From Sipunculus nudus (lineage: Eukaryota > Annelida > Sipuncula > Golfingiida > Sipunculidae): a DNA stretch of 64,000 bases. Both the position numbers and the translations under genes were made by a program. The notes under the pieces are model-generated. The model was not told the DNA's origin, did not search any database, and was given only the letters and a program-made list of their open reading frames with translations. The stretch is from NCBI GenBank assembly GCA_026874595.1, contig CM049315.1, forward strand, positions 17,817,664-17,881,663, in the 5' to 3' direction. Within the stretch, counting starts at the first letter, position 1, and each line of letters starts with the position of its first letter. This document shows positions 25,351-35,225 of the stretch, piece by piece.

Positions 25351-26769
25351 AAGTCAAATATCATGTACGTTTTAAATAAATCACGTTATAATTATTGATA
25401 ACTTCTAAGTCTCCGCAAGAGATGTCAATGCCACATGGAATATTGGCTAAAGCCAAATAGAGCAAGCCAATCCATTCCTAATACTCGATTTCATCTATGA
25501 CCCCAGGGCACTTTGATCTTCTGGGCTTAACCGTCTTTGATTACGGTATAATATCAAATTTTATGCATCCTGTTGTCCACACTTTGAAAGAATTCTTGTT
25601 TTAACACCTGAAGAAAGTCATAAACATCATGTTGGGTCTTGCTCCTATTTTTTATCAACAATCTGCCGTTCATGCAGGATAGGATGACATGCCAGTCACA
25701 AGACAATAAGAGACTCCGCCCTCTACAGAGCATAAACAAACTGGTTGATACTAGTGTATATGTACCGAGGGGTCTGCCTCTCTATTTGGGAAATGGGCAG
25801 TGAGTGAGGAGGGTCGGCTGTTGGTCTTCTCCTTGCAGCCATTTTACCTGCCCAGGTAGGCCTATATCGATTATATTTCATGTTTCACTTACCTAAAGTA
25901 TATTGCATAAATATAATCGTGAGAGTATAAGTTTCACGTATAATTAAATAAAACAGACATGTTGTGTTTCTTCATACTATTGAAGCAGTCACTATCGATT
26001 CCAATTTATCCTCAGTATGAGGAATTCGAAAATAAACTATAGTTTACGTCACAAACGTAATTTCCGCCATGTACCTCAATAACGTTACATTTGATTAAAC
26101 TGTATTCTGATTTCCTCTTCATAATAGCAAATATTTTTGTAAAAAAATGAAAGGATTAAATTGTGTCATAATCGGATATTTTAATAAAAGTGCACTAACT
26201 TTGAAGGTATCGTATAAAAGTCAACAATATCCACAATTTATATGACTGAAGGAGACACGTCAGGTTTCGTTGACAAAATAATAATGAGCCTTCACGTCCT
26301 TCAGTATTCATGTGACGTTGCGGCTTTACCTTTAGGTGAAAGGTCGATCATAGAGAGTGGTCGTTACGCCGGTGTTGGTAGAAGAGGTATAGGTACTGAA
26401 ACGTAACGTGTTAAATGAAACCGCCACTGGACTGTCTTGTCTATATAAACATAAACCTACCGTTCTGGTCGGCGATTTTCAAGGCGGCAGTTCCCGACTC
26501 TTCGTCAACCTTCAGGGTTGAGAGGAATTCTGATTTGCTGATGAGCTCATCCTTGTTCTGGTCATAGTGGTCAAAATTGGCGGGGTAGGGCATGTAATCC
26601 TGTAGTAAATGGGTTAATTAATATTAACTACCACAGTGTTTAAGGTTGATGTTTAATAAAGATGTTATATCGTAGTTCACAAGCATCAAACATTTTTTTT
26701 AACTTAGTTAACTGCATGGAAACATTACACATACCACACAGGCGTATTATAAATATGATGATGATGTTG

Positions 26770-26806
<37 letters not shown>

Positions 26807-27194
26807 GTACACAGAGGTGTTAGTCTATTGTCGAAGTGTAGGTAAAGAGAAAGAACGATGCCTTTTAGACAGACTTATTTATTGGCACATAAGCTTTCGA
26901 AGAGGGACGGGTAGGGAGGTGTTTATATACAGTTGAGTAACAATGTATAAAGTCTATAATGCAAGAAACAGTACATTAACATGCTGGATAGATATTAAGT
27001 AATATTTAATAAATAAATCATGCTGGCTGATGTGGATGTGGTACCAGGGAATTCCAACCAGGAAATGTCGTCAGAATTTTTTTTCTATAACAAATCTGGG
27101 GATAAGCCTGTCGGTATATAACATACACACCCGTGTAGGTATATTATTGATAGCATCCATGGCGCACAATATAGATAGTAGAAGCAATATTAGC

Positions 27195-27244
<50 letters not shown>

Positions 27245-27526
27245 TATTACTTATTTGTTACTTTGCTACTTATAACTTACATTTCGTGTTAGACTAGCTT
27301 TTTTAACATATAATGTCAAAACGTATCTCACATTTTGTACGGATCTCTTCTTCTTTCCCCAGTGACATCTTACGCCACATGTGGTTCCTAGAGGGCAGCA
27401 CTTAGGCCAACATTGGAACTTGCATCCCCGCTTTTCGATCTCCAGATGAGCTCTAGCTTCCCCGAGACCGATGCAAGTGACGGCCACCGCCAGGAACACG
27501 ACCACAAATACTGCACTTAACTTCAT
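25196..27526 (-). CDS. Secreted 6-Cys peptide / EF-hand precursor, copy 1
   Basis: Three coding exons, all phase-consistent: 27526-27332, 26599-26461 and 25257-25196 (195+139+62 nt, 131 aa). Residues 1-25 form a signal peptide, followed by an acidic spacer ending Lys-Arg (32-33) and a 23-residue peptide with pattern C-x3-C-x3-CC-x5-C-x3-C. Then come Gly57 (amidation donor), KKKR (58-61) and an EF-hand pair with loops DQNKDELISKSE and DQNGDAKLDRDE. Donors are GTGAGA and GTAGGT. The 5' UTR acceptor TTTATTTCAG lies just upstream of AACCACGCTGAGAACGATG. It has a TAG four codons before its paralogues' stop. Architecture (signal, Cys-rich peptide, EF-hand tail) matches mussel mytimycin precursors as I recall them, though the Cys pattern is different and shorter. 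Likely secreted and proprotein-convertase processed; antimicrobial, toxin-like or hormone roles are all unproven. Confidence 0.85.
26769..26803. repeat. (TTA)n microsatellite in intron 1 of copy 1
   Basis: About 11 TTA/ATT units. A related AAT/ATA-rich tract lies in the same intron of copy 2 (about 35828-35884), followed by matching CTACACTTCGACAATAGACCA-type sequence, so the tract predates the duplication. Confidence 0.8.
27198..27246. repeat. (TA)n microsatellite in intron 1 of copy 1
   Basis: Uninterrupted TA dinucleotides in the intron between the peptide exon and the first EF-hand exon. Confidence 0.85.
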
Positions 27527-27670
27527 CGTTCTCAGCGTGGTTTATCTGAAATAAATTCATTTCTCCTGTGATTTCTTTGGGAAGCTACATTCATCATGAT
27601 ACATACGACAGCCTAATTAAATCTTAATATCCTCGAGCTTATTAAACTTAAGTCCTGCATAACAGAGTAG

Positions 27671-28484
27671 GGGGCCAAGTACATGTGACAGTACCAAGGT
27701 ACAGGTACTTGTGAAATGGCTAGGTACAGGTTCAGGTACAGGTACATCAATAGTAGAGTACTTAGGTCCAGGTACAGGTACTTTAAAGAGTACCTAGGAA
27801 CAGGTACAGGTACTTTTCACAGCCATTCGAACTAATCATAATTTCATATATTTCATCTAGATATGCGATAGTAAGTTATAAAAGAATGGCAGAAAATATG
27901 ATTAAAAGTATTAAATGATCACTCCTTATGTCTTAAGGAAAAGTACAAGCCCTGCAAATATACTGGACCACCTTTAGTAAAAGTGTAAAATAAACCAAAT
28001 TGAGCCGAAAGTTTAATTCTTCACTGGTGTGCTGTGTATACTAGACCACTATCTATTGCTGGTTGCCCTTTACTTGTACTGGATATGCCACGATGAACTT
28101 CCTGTTTAGAGGCTAGAGGTTGACACGCTTGCTAGACCAGCTAGCCCACTCAGCTTCAAAGGTAAAAGGGATTAATGCTTGTTAAAACCCTTGGGTCAGT
28201 TACATGTACAACGCTGTCTCCTCTATCAGACAAGTTACATACCTCAATTACCCGTAGAGAGGTTACTTCCCTGACAGAAGAGACAGCGTTGTACATGTAA
28301 CTGACCCAAGCCTTAATTGTGTCCATTTCAAGTATCACACATGTACCTAGAGTACCTTATACAAGGAACAGTTAATTAGTTCAAGGTACATGTACAGAAA
28401 TTTCCTACTCACGGAAGCAAGATACAGGTACAGGTACTCTGAATGTGTACCTAGGTACAGTTCCAGGTACAACTATCTGGCCCC
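27671..28484. mobile_element. Element-like insertion upstream of copy 1
   Basis: Relative to the compact upstream region of copy 2, copy 1 has about 0.8 kb inserted between a TAAGCTCGAGGAT block (about 27630-27642) and a CAAACTTGTACAACTGG block (about 28487-28503). The insert starts GGGGCCA and ends TGGCCCC. Arrays of CAGGTACAGGTAC-type repeats sit inside both ends (27690-27820 and 28325-28475), and a strong hairpin lies within. The layout suggests a non-autonomous DNA transposon with subterminal repeats. No target-site duplication was found. Confidence 0.5.
28190..28310. repeat. Near-perfect hairpin, 31-bp perfect arms
   Basis: Bases 28190-28220 are the exact reverse complement of 28280-28310, and pairing continues inward with few mismatches for about 10 more bases. 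The loop region also retains partial complementarity. Arms contain CTTGGGTCAGTTACATGTAC. Could be the core of a foldback element or, if transcribed, a stable RNA hairpin. Confidence 0.85.
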
Positions 28485-28600
28485 AAACCAGTTGTACAAG
28501 TTTGATAATAGGTACCACCTCCAACACGACGCCCGGGTGTGGGGTGTTTACTGATGTGAAAGTATTGTTCACCTCTGTTAGTCCAAGCAGTCAACGTATG
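28485..28600 (-). promoter_or_regulatory. Conserved upstream block, copy 1
   Basis: On the minus strand this contains CGGGCGTCGTGTTG-AGGTG then ATTATCAAACTTGTACA, preceded by AACAGAGGTGAAC and TTTCACATCA. The core is shared with 35060-35113 (copy 2) and 45100-45180 (copy 3). It is the only strongly conserved block upstream of all three genes, so it is a candidate promoter or first non-coding exon. Confidence 0.5.
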
Positions 28601-28850
28601 TTTATGCCTCCGCCAGGAGGGTATGCGTTCATTGCCGTTCGTGTGTGTGTGTGTCTGTGTATGTGTGTGTGTGTCTGTTCTCAACATAACTCAAGCAATC
28701 ATGAACTGAATCTCATGAAAATTTCAAGAATCGATTAGGTATTGGTGCATCCAGCATCTGCCCTCGACTGTGGGGCATCATCAAGGAATATTTACATATG
28801 TACGGTCACTTATGCGCGAATTAACATTGGAATATGGGCAAAAATAAGTG
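28600..28850 (+). repeat. CCTCCGCC-headed dispersed element fragment
   Basis: Starts ATGCCTCCGCCAGGAGGGTATG, then a (GT)n tract and TCTGTTCTCAACATAACTCAA and GAATCTCATGAAAATTTCA. The same order (CCTCCGTCAAG..., TA/GT tract, GTCTGTTAGCACGATAAC, GATGAAATTTCC) is seen in the nested element at 48.94 kb, so they belong to one superfamily. Confidence 0.55.
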
Positions 28851-29060
28851 AATGCAGACAAGGTATAGTGGCCTAAAGCCACCTGTTCACCTCACGGTCG
28901 AGCGCAAAGCACCTCGGAGCCACGGTGTCAAGTGTCTGTTCGCCGAGCGTTTTTGAAACGTGTGCTCAAATACATTTATATTTTTAATGTATAACCAAGA
29001 ATGAAGTTGTTCTGCTTGGACAACTCGGATAAGTGAGCGCAAGTCCGGCCCCGGTCATCG
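28850..29060. other. Intergenic, nothing recognised
   Basis: No feature seen. Confidence 0.3.
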
Positions 29061-30358
29061 TCATCGCCCAGCACGAAAGTGACACATACCATTCTTTCAG
29101 CAGTCAGGTCAAGCACGGGAGGCTTTTCCTAGATAAAGAGTCCAATCCCAGTCCCACCAACGGTAAATGTTAGGTCAGAATCATGAAATGTAACATGCTT
29201 TTCCTTCCGTTAGCGATACCATGTCAGTCCCTCAACAACATTTCCATTATCCAAAAAAATAGGGGTATATTTTTCAGGCACTTGTTTCATGAATCACTGA
29301 GGAAGGGCGATTTATTTTTTTAACCTTTTTATTAGAAAATTACATGAAATTACAAAATTGCTACGCTCAACAGATACAAGCACATCATATAAATGCGTGT
29401 ACGCATTCATGCACGCATTTTTAGCAAAAACAGCACATTATCACAAGCAAACAGCAAGCGTCCGAGAGGCTGGAGCACAAACGGCCATATTTTTTTTCTC
29501 TTGAAAATCGAAATAAAAAATTTTTATGCGGGCATAATATTGACGCGGACATGGCCTGTGCACCCACCTTTTTTCCCTTTATCCCGTGAAATGCACGTGA
29601 ACAGCGTGCCCGAAGCCTACATTTAAAATTTAATTAGGCTAAGCGGCGAAGTAAGCGTCGCTTTGGTGCTCATTTCTGGGGATTATTGGATATTTTGTTC
29701 TGGACTAGTTCGGATCCCCCAATCAGAGGAAACGTTCCCATGATGTGACACGCTATGAAATGATATATCCTGACGGTGAAAGAGACACACCCACTCATTT
29801 TAAAATTCTGAAATAAGCTTTCAGTCAAGTGCAAGCAATCTGGATCTGGGGCCAAGAGTACTTCGTTATTTCCTCCTACAACTATTAAACAGAACCACAG
29901 CAGTCATAATGACCTGGTATACTGCGAAACAAGGATGGTTTATGACAGGTGAGTGGAATGACAGCAGTTGTTTCCCTGTCATAGTCATATACTGTAACAT
30001 TTATATATATGTGCCAGTCAACACCCACATAAGATCCCCAAGGTACAATTTACCGAAATAATTCCCCCTGACCAACATGTGGATCTGTGAATATATGTGT
30101 CCTTGACATTCAATATCATCTCCGTTGAGAGGTTCAACGCACAGGTTTCCTGGCGGAAATAAATATATATACAGTGAAACCTCGTTGTGTCGAACTTGCT
30201 TAAGTCTAGGACCCCGCTTATGTCGAAGTTACAGACTCGATATTCCGGACAACTATAGTAAAATTATAACCAAATAAAACCCCATCTGTGTCGAACCTTG
30301 GATGTATCAAAGTTTTCTGAGGGTCCCTCCGACTTCGACACAACGAGGTTTCACTATA

Positions 30359-30417
<59 letters not shown>

Positions 30418-30560
30418 AAGTATGTACAGCATACTGAGTGCAACTATATGTAATAATAAATAACTTTATCTTAATATGTATTGAATGTCGCAACAACAGA
30501 GTGAAGTTAGGAGACCCGAGTCTTGGCAAATCGAGAAGATGGAATGACAGGTGTAACCTG
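29060..30560. repeat. Segmental duplication, partner of 47440-48590
   Basis: Collinear blocks match the region upstream of copy 3: CACGGTAAATGTTA, AACATGCTTTTCCTTCC, GGGATTATTGGATATTTTGT, GGACTAGTTCG, AACAAGGATGGTTTAT, GTTTCCCTGTCAT, TTGGTACAATTAACCGAAA-type and AAATCGAGAAGATGGAATG, in the same order and orientation. It is non-coding. Together with the peptide genes it shows that copies 1 and 3 arose by duplication of a segment of 6 kb or more. Confidence 0.8.
30172..30355. mobile_element. pogo/Tigger-type MITE
   Basis: The left end CAGTGAAACCTCGTTGTGTC is matched by its reverse complement at the right end (CGACACAACGAGGTTTCACT), with TA immediately outside each end. At 184 bp with no coding capacity it is a non-autonomous element. 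It lies in the copy-1 segment and is absent from the matching place at 48.4 kb. A long (TA)n tract follows to about 30418. Confidence 0.85.
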
Positions 30561-31940
30561 AAAATGTAAAATGGACTTTTCTGTATGACTGAAACCATTA
30601 AATAACAGATAAATAAGAACACTGCCAAATCAGGAAAGGGCACTCCGCAAAAGGCCAAACGACTTCCTATACGGCCTGAGTGATGCCTGAAAAAAAAATT
30701 ATATATTTATACCTGATAACATGCCGATACAGAGGGAACTGACTCAAAACAAATTTATACAAATGAACAAAGCTACTAAGGTATGAATCAGTGGTAATCG
30801 TGCATATAGATATATAGGAGTGGAGATTCCAAGCAACAGAGGCCTCATTACATCTGATGTATTAAAATGCTTTGTCATCATAGATATCATCTTGTGATGT
30901 CGAAGTCCATAAGTTTCTTCCCCTATCATAAGGTGATCCACAAATGATATCTAGATGAAAGCTTTGGAAGGAAACAATGATTAAATGGTGATACATGCTT
31001 TTTCGAGAAGTGGGTTGTCGTCTGAATATTTTAAAATGGGGAGCATACAGCCCAAGCAGGTATATTTGGTGTTACAACTTAATTTCGCAGAAAGCAGTTT
31101 GTTACTCTGAATCAAGGCCTGAGGCCCCAACAGGGACTGGTTTGTTGTGCATGAAAGTGTTTACTTGTCTAGTTCTATGCCTCATTGTATCCACATCGAT
31201 TCAGTGTTTAAATTAAATGGGATTAAATTAAAAGCAAAGACGGGAATCTTTGCAACCCCAGCACCTCTGGAGACGTATTGTATTTATTGAGACGTATTAT
31301 TAATTTGTTGAGGCCTGAAGTCCCCTGTATACATGTCTTATTTATATTTATATTAATATTTTTTTATTATTATTTATTATTATTGTTATTATTATTATTG
31401 GCCCTCAGGCACCCAGAGGTGAATACACGCTGGTGTTTATATTACATATAGGACTTAAGAGAGGGTCTAAGGTCACCTGTTGTTAGTAACATTATATATG
31501 TCTCAGTCCCTCTACAAACCTATTTTATTATCACTTGAGCCCCAGACCTATCTTTATTATCATGCGGCCTCATTACTATTGATCGTTATCATGCATGCAT
31601 GGGCCCTCCAGCCGATTACAGTCCTATAAGTATAATCACGGGGCTTATAGACATATATATGTTTAATCCACGATGAAGAACTAAAGAGAACAAAATCAGT
31701 AGATGTATATACATTGTAGTTTAACTAAAATTCTAAATAATAATGGTGGTTTGAAGCTTATGACACTTCTTTCTTTTAATTGGCCAAACAATAGCATGAA
31801 TATTGATAGCAGCCATGACTGGCAAGGTAAGGGTTAGTGTTATTCATTGTATGTACACAAGCATTTTAAAGTCCGAAAGTACATCATCAAAGTTAATTCG
31901 CCATTATGCATATAAAAAACTGCTTCTGTAATTCGTTTCG
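30560..31940. other. Intergenic, nothing recognised
   Basis: No gene recognised. ATT-rich microsatellite at about 31365-31400. A short open frame at 31150-31216 looks signal-peptide-like but stops at once. Confidence 0.4.
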
Positions 31941-31947
31941 GTATTGA

Positions 31948-32168
31948 CAGGCGCGGATCCAGAGGGGGGTTTTTGAGGTCCAAACACCACCCCACCCCCC
32001 CTCCGCTTTCAACCATCTACATTTTTTAGGACAAATCTTATGAGTGACGGTGGGAGGAGATTTCAGGGGTCGAGACCCCCTCTGCTCTTACCCAAAGACT
32101 TTTTTTTCAGACATTTTAATGAATCAAAACCATTGAAACTCCTTGCAAAAATCCTGGATCCGCGCCTG
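31948..32168. mobile_element. hAT-like MITE (GGATCC family)
   Basis: 15-bp perfect terminal inverted repeats CAGGCGCGGATCCAG / CTGGATCCGCGCCTG, flanked on both sides by ATTGA (31943-31947 and 32169-32173), with a G/C-run-rich interior. 221 bp, non-coding. Related ends occur at 46504-46638, 54596-54786 and 56575-56800. Confidence 0.85.
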
Positions 32169-32639
32169 ATTGAAGTTAACTTTCAATAAATTTCAACAAA
32201 CAGAAAACCTTACTCCTTTCTTGCATGTGGAGGAGGAACAAAATAACCATGCAACATACAAACTGCCCTCTGTTAATTCTTCTACCTTTTCCTGACCGGC
32301 ACTCATTCACCACTGGTTGGAAAGGGCGCTCCTGATCTTTATACCATCAAGCTCCACTTACCCAATCAGGATTAAGATGGTGGGCAATCTTAGTATAAAA
32401 AAAACTTTTTTCTAGCTATAATCATTTCTGCAATTTCAGAACGGGCAATCTTAAGCTTGAACTTAGCGATATTCAGTTCACAAACGACTACTTTAATTTA
32501 TTAGCATTATACAGACACAATTTTTATGTCAAAGCAAAGATGAATTATTTATGTTTTCTGACGCTTTAATTCGCTCGCATAAAGAAGCTTTTAAAGAAAT
32601 AAACAATCTTTCCTTAACACAAGTATGTTCAAATTCTAC

Positions 32640-32860
32640 TTTGTGTATAAAGACATATAATTTCTATTCAAACCCCACTCAGGTATTTCCTCGGTTATAA
32701 AAATGTCTGCAGTGTCCGAGTGGGCAGGGGTGAAATGAGTCAAAACATCCTCCTTCCTGCGAGAGTCTACATTTATAAAAGGGGACTCTTTCTGACACCC
32801 CCACAGAAGAGCTCCAAGACCAGACATCGAGCAGAACTACCATTAAAGCAACCTAATCAC
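32640..32860 (-). repeat. Dispersed repeat, inverted partner of 54796-55005
   Basis: The minus strand matches 54796-55005: AGTTCTGCT, GGAGCTTTTCTG-type, CCTTTTATAAATGT, AGGAGGATGTTTTGA, TTTTATAACCGAGGAAATAC. A roughly 30-base difference and a frame change between the two copies argue against coding. A long (AT)n tract follows (about 32878-32945). Confidence 0.7.
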
Positions 32861-32872
32861 ATACCAGGTAGG

Positions 32873-32877
<5 letters not shown>

Positions 32878-32945
<68 letters not shown>
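32878..32945. repeat. (AT)n microsatellite
   Basis: About 33 AT dinucleotides. Confidence 0.9.
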
Positions 32946-32947
<2 letters not shown>

Positions 32948-32949
32948 AT

Positions 32950-33855
32950 GAACTGTTTTCTAAACAATACTGTATATCTGCTAATATTTCATTTAATTAC
33001 TCCTCTGCACATGTGAAAAACGTGAAACGGGTGGGACAGTGCAGCAAAACAAACGCATGCCACCTTGTGATATCGATTCATGCAACTTCACAAAGGAAGA
33101 TATCCCTGCTTCCAATCGAGGTATTATTCTCTCGCTTTTTCTTCTTAAATTTTCTTCTCCTTGCTTTGGGAACGATTCGGCCAATCATCATGCAGTCTTG
33201 ATTTGGTAAACAGACGCACATGAGCACTAACTCACACGCAGAGCCATAACAACGTAAGAGAGGTGGACTAGATCGATTTGCTGGGGAAATGTTCGTATCT
33301 AGCCATAATAAACCAATAGTCTGAGACAATACATGGTGCATGTGTTCATGATTCGGAGTTGTGTAAGTCGTTTCTGTATTGCAGTACGGACCAGTGCATG
33401 ACAGGGATTCAGACGAATTAAACGTTTTTATTGAAAACAAATTTCACAGCAAACTTAACTGTTACTCACATACTCATGTCCATTTACTGATTATTGTTGG
33501 ATTGGATCTATACAATACAAGGAGCACTGTCTATATCCTTGGGTGCTTGTCAGAGCCGCGGTTTTATCAAAAGTTCCAAATTTCTTATTCCTAATTACAT
33601 ATTGTCTAATAAAATTCTTAATTTCTATGTCAATAAAATTCTGGAAACATATGCAAATAAATATCGAAAAAGATTATTTGTACAGTGTGTCATCATGACT
33701 TTAATTTTTTTGTTAACTATGGTACACCTTATTGCAATTGTATGTGTGTGTGTGGGGGGGGGGGGGTTGCGGGGGGGGTATATAAAACGGGTATAGCCTT
33801 AAATAGTCCTAATACTCTATTAGAAATCCTATTTTGTCTGTGAATGGTTACAGAG
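32950..33855. other. Intergenic, nothing recognised
   Basis: Several overlapping short open frames on both strands without recognisable motifs. A G-rich run lies at about 33754-33778. Confidence 0.4.
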
Positions 33856-33860
33856 GTTAA

Positions 33861-34546
33861 AGGGACATAATCTGGTGCAATAATAATCCACCTTATTGTA
33901 AAGTAGGCTGGCCCTGAGTGCCGGGCGCAAAGATATCTAACTCTTCTTCTCGTCCTTGAATGATCAGCACTAGGTTTAGTCATTTAGACGTGTTAAGGGG
34001 CTAAACGATAATCGACATAAGGCGAAGTTCATTAACCAGCCGCGACCGTTCTAGTTCCCTGTTTATCACGTTTTACTATTAGACAGGCATTTTAATGTTA
34101 AGGACAGATAATTCGGCCATTCTGGTATTTAAACCTTAATTTCTGTGTTGTTTTCTATTATCTGTGGGAAAAATCCTACAGTTAACAGCTTGTTATTGTT
34201 ATGCATGTTGGTAATCACAGTCTACGTGTGTCTGTTAACCAAAACAAGGCTGCGTGACCGGAGGTCGATTGTGACCCGCAATACGCGATGTTTCAGCTAG
34301 CGGGAACATGTAATACATTGTTTGGAGGGCCAAGTCAGTCAGGGAATCATTTGATTGACACAGTGTCGGCCGGACAGTGCACGCGCTGTGTTAAAGTTGA
34401 CACCTGTGATCGCGCCCGGTCAACAGTTGTTAACACTCGTTTACAGGAGTAAGCAAACAGTTTCAAGGCATTATTTTGGCAGGTACAAATTAATTTTAAA
34501 GGGAAGAAGTTATTTTTCATGTCAATTCAACATGTGATTTGGTCCC
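33861..34546. mobile_element. TTAA-type MITE, diverged copy
   Basis: Begins TTAA|AGGGACATAATCTGG. It shares GTGACCGGAGGTC, CAAGTCAGTCAGG, GTGATCGCGCC, TTTACAGGAGTAAGCAAAC and GGGAAGAAG in order with the neighbouring element at 34579. Its right end is degenerate (GGTCCCATGTA) and it carries extra internal sequence. Confidence 0.65.
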
Positions 34547-34578
34547 ATGTATGGTATACAGGCGCGCCGATACCTTAA

Positions 34579-35039
34579 AGGGACATAATCAGGAGCAATA
34601 TTATGTCTATTCTTTCACAGTCAGTTCAGTTTTGCTTTATATAAAAAAAAATTCCAGCAAAACCATCCCAACAGACAGTCTCAGTACCTCGCATTCGGCT
34701 GTTTAACACCTTGTGTCACACCGTGTGACCGGAGGTCCGATTGTGAGCCATAACATGCACCGATGTTGCAGCCAGCGGAAACATGGGTTACGTTTTAGGG
34801 ATCAAGTCAGTCAGGACATCTCATGATTTGCGGGTCTTGTGGCCCTGCGATGCACAGAGTCACACCCGCTGTGTTTATGTAAACCCCCGTGATCGCGCCT
34901 GTTTCACTGTTTTTAACACTTGTTTACAGGAGTAAGCAAACGATTTCAGGGCAATATTTTGGCAGGTACCAATTTATTTTAAAGGGAAGAAGCTATTTTT
35001 CGTGTTTATTCAAAATGCCTTATAGGTGATTGGGTCCCT
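34579..35039. mobile_element. TTAA-flanked MITE (Kolobok- or piggyBac-like)
   Basis: Starts AGGGACATAATC and ends GATTGGGTCCCT, with perfect TTAA on both sides (34575-34578 and 35040-35043). 461 bp, non-coding. A TTAA duplication is characteristic of Kolobok and piggyBac superfamilies. It ends about 185 bp before the start codon of peptide copy 2. Confidence 0.8.
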
Positions 35040-35054
35040 TTAAAACCAGTAAAC

Positions 35055-35115
35055 ACACCACTGCCGGGCTGTCGTGTTGACGGTGTTTTATCATCAAACT
35101 TGTACAGAACTTTTA
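35055..35115 (+). promoter_or_regulatory. Conserved upstream block, copy 2
   Basis: CGGGCTGTCGTGTTGACGGTG then TATCATCAAACTTGTACA, shared with the upstream regions of copies 1 and 3. Here it lies only about 110-170 bp before the ATG, which gives the most compact version of the upstream region. Confidence 0.5.
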
Positions 35116-35225
35116 TTTTATAAGCTCGAGGATAATATGATGTAATGACAGATCAATATCTAATATCATGAATATATCTCCTAAAATCCAACACATTTTA
35201 TCTTAGAAACACCACGCTGAGAACG

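Noticed and set aside
31150-31216. Signal-peptide-like start (MKVFTCLVLCLIVSTS)
   Set aside because: It stops 21 codons after the Met, with no splice donor before the stop and no paralogue. A hydrophobic chance frame is more likely.
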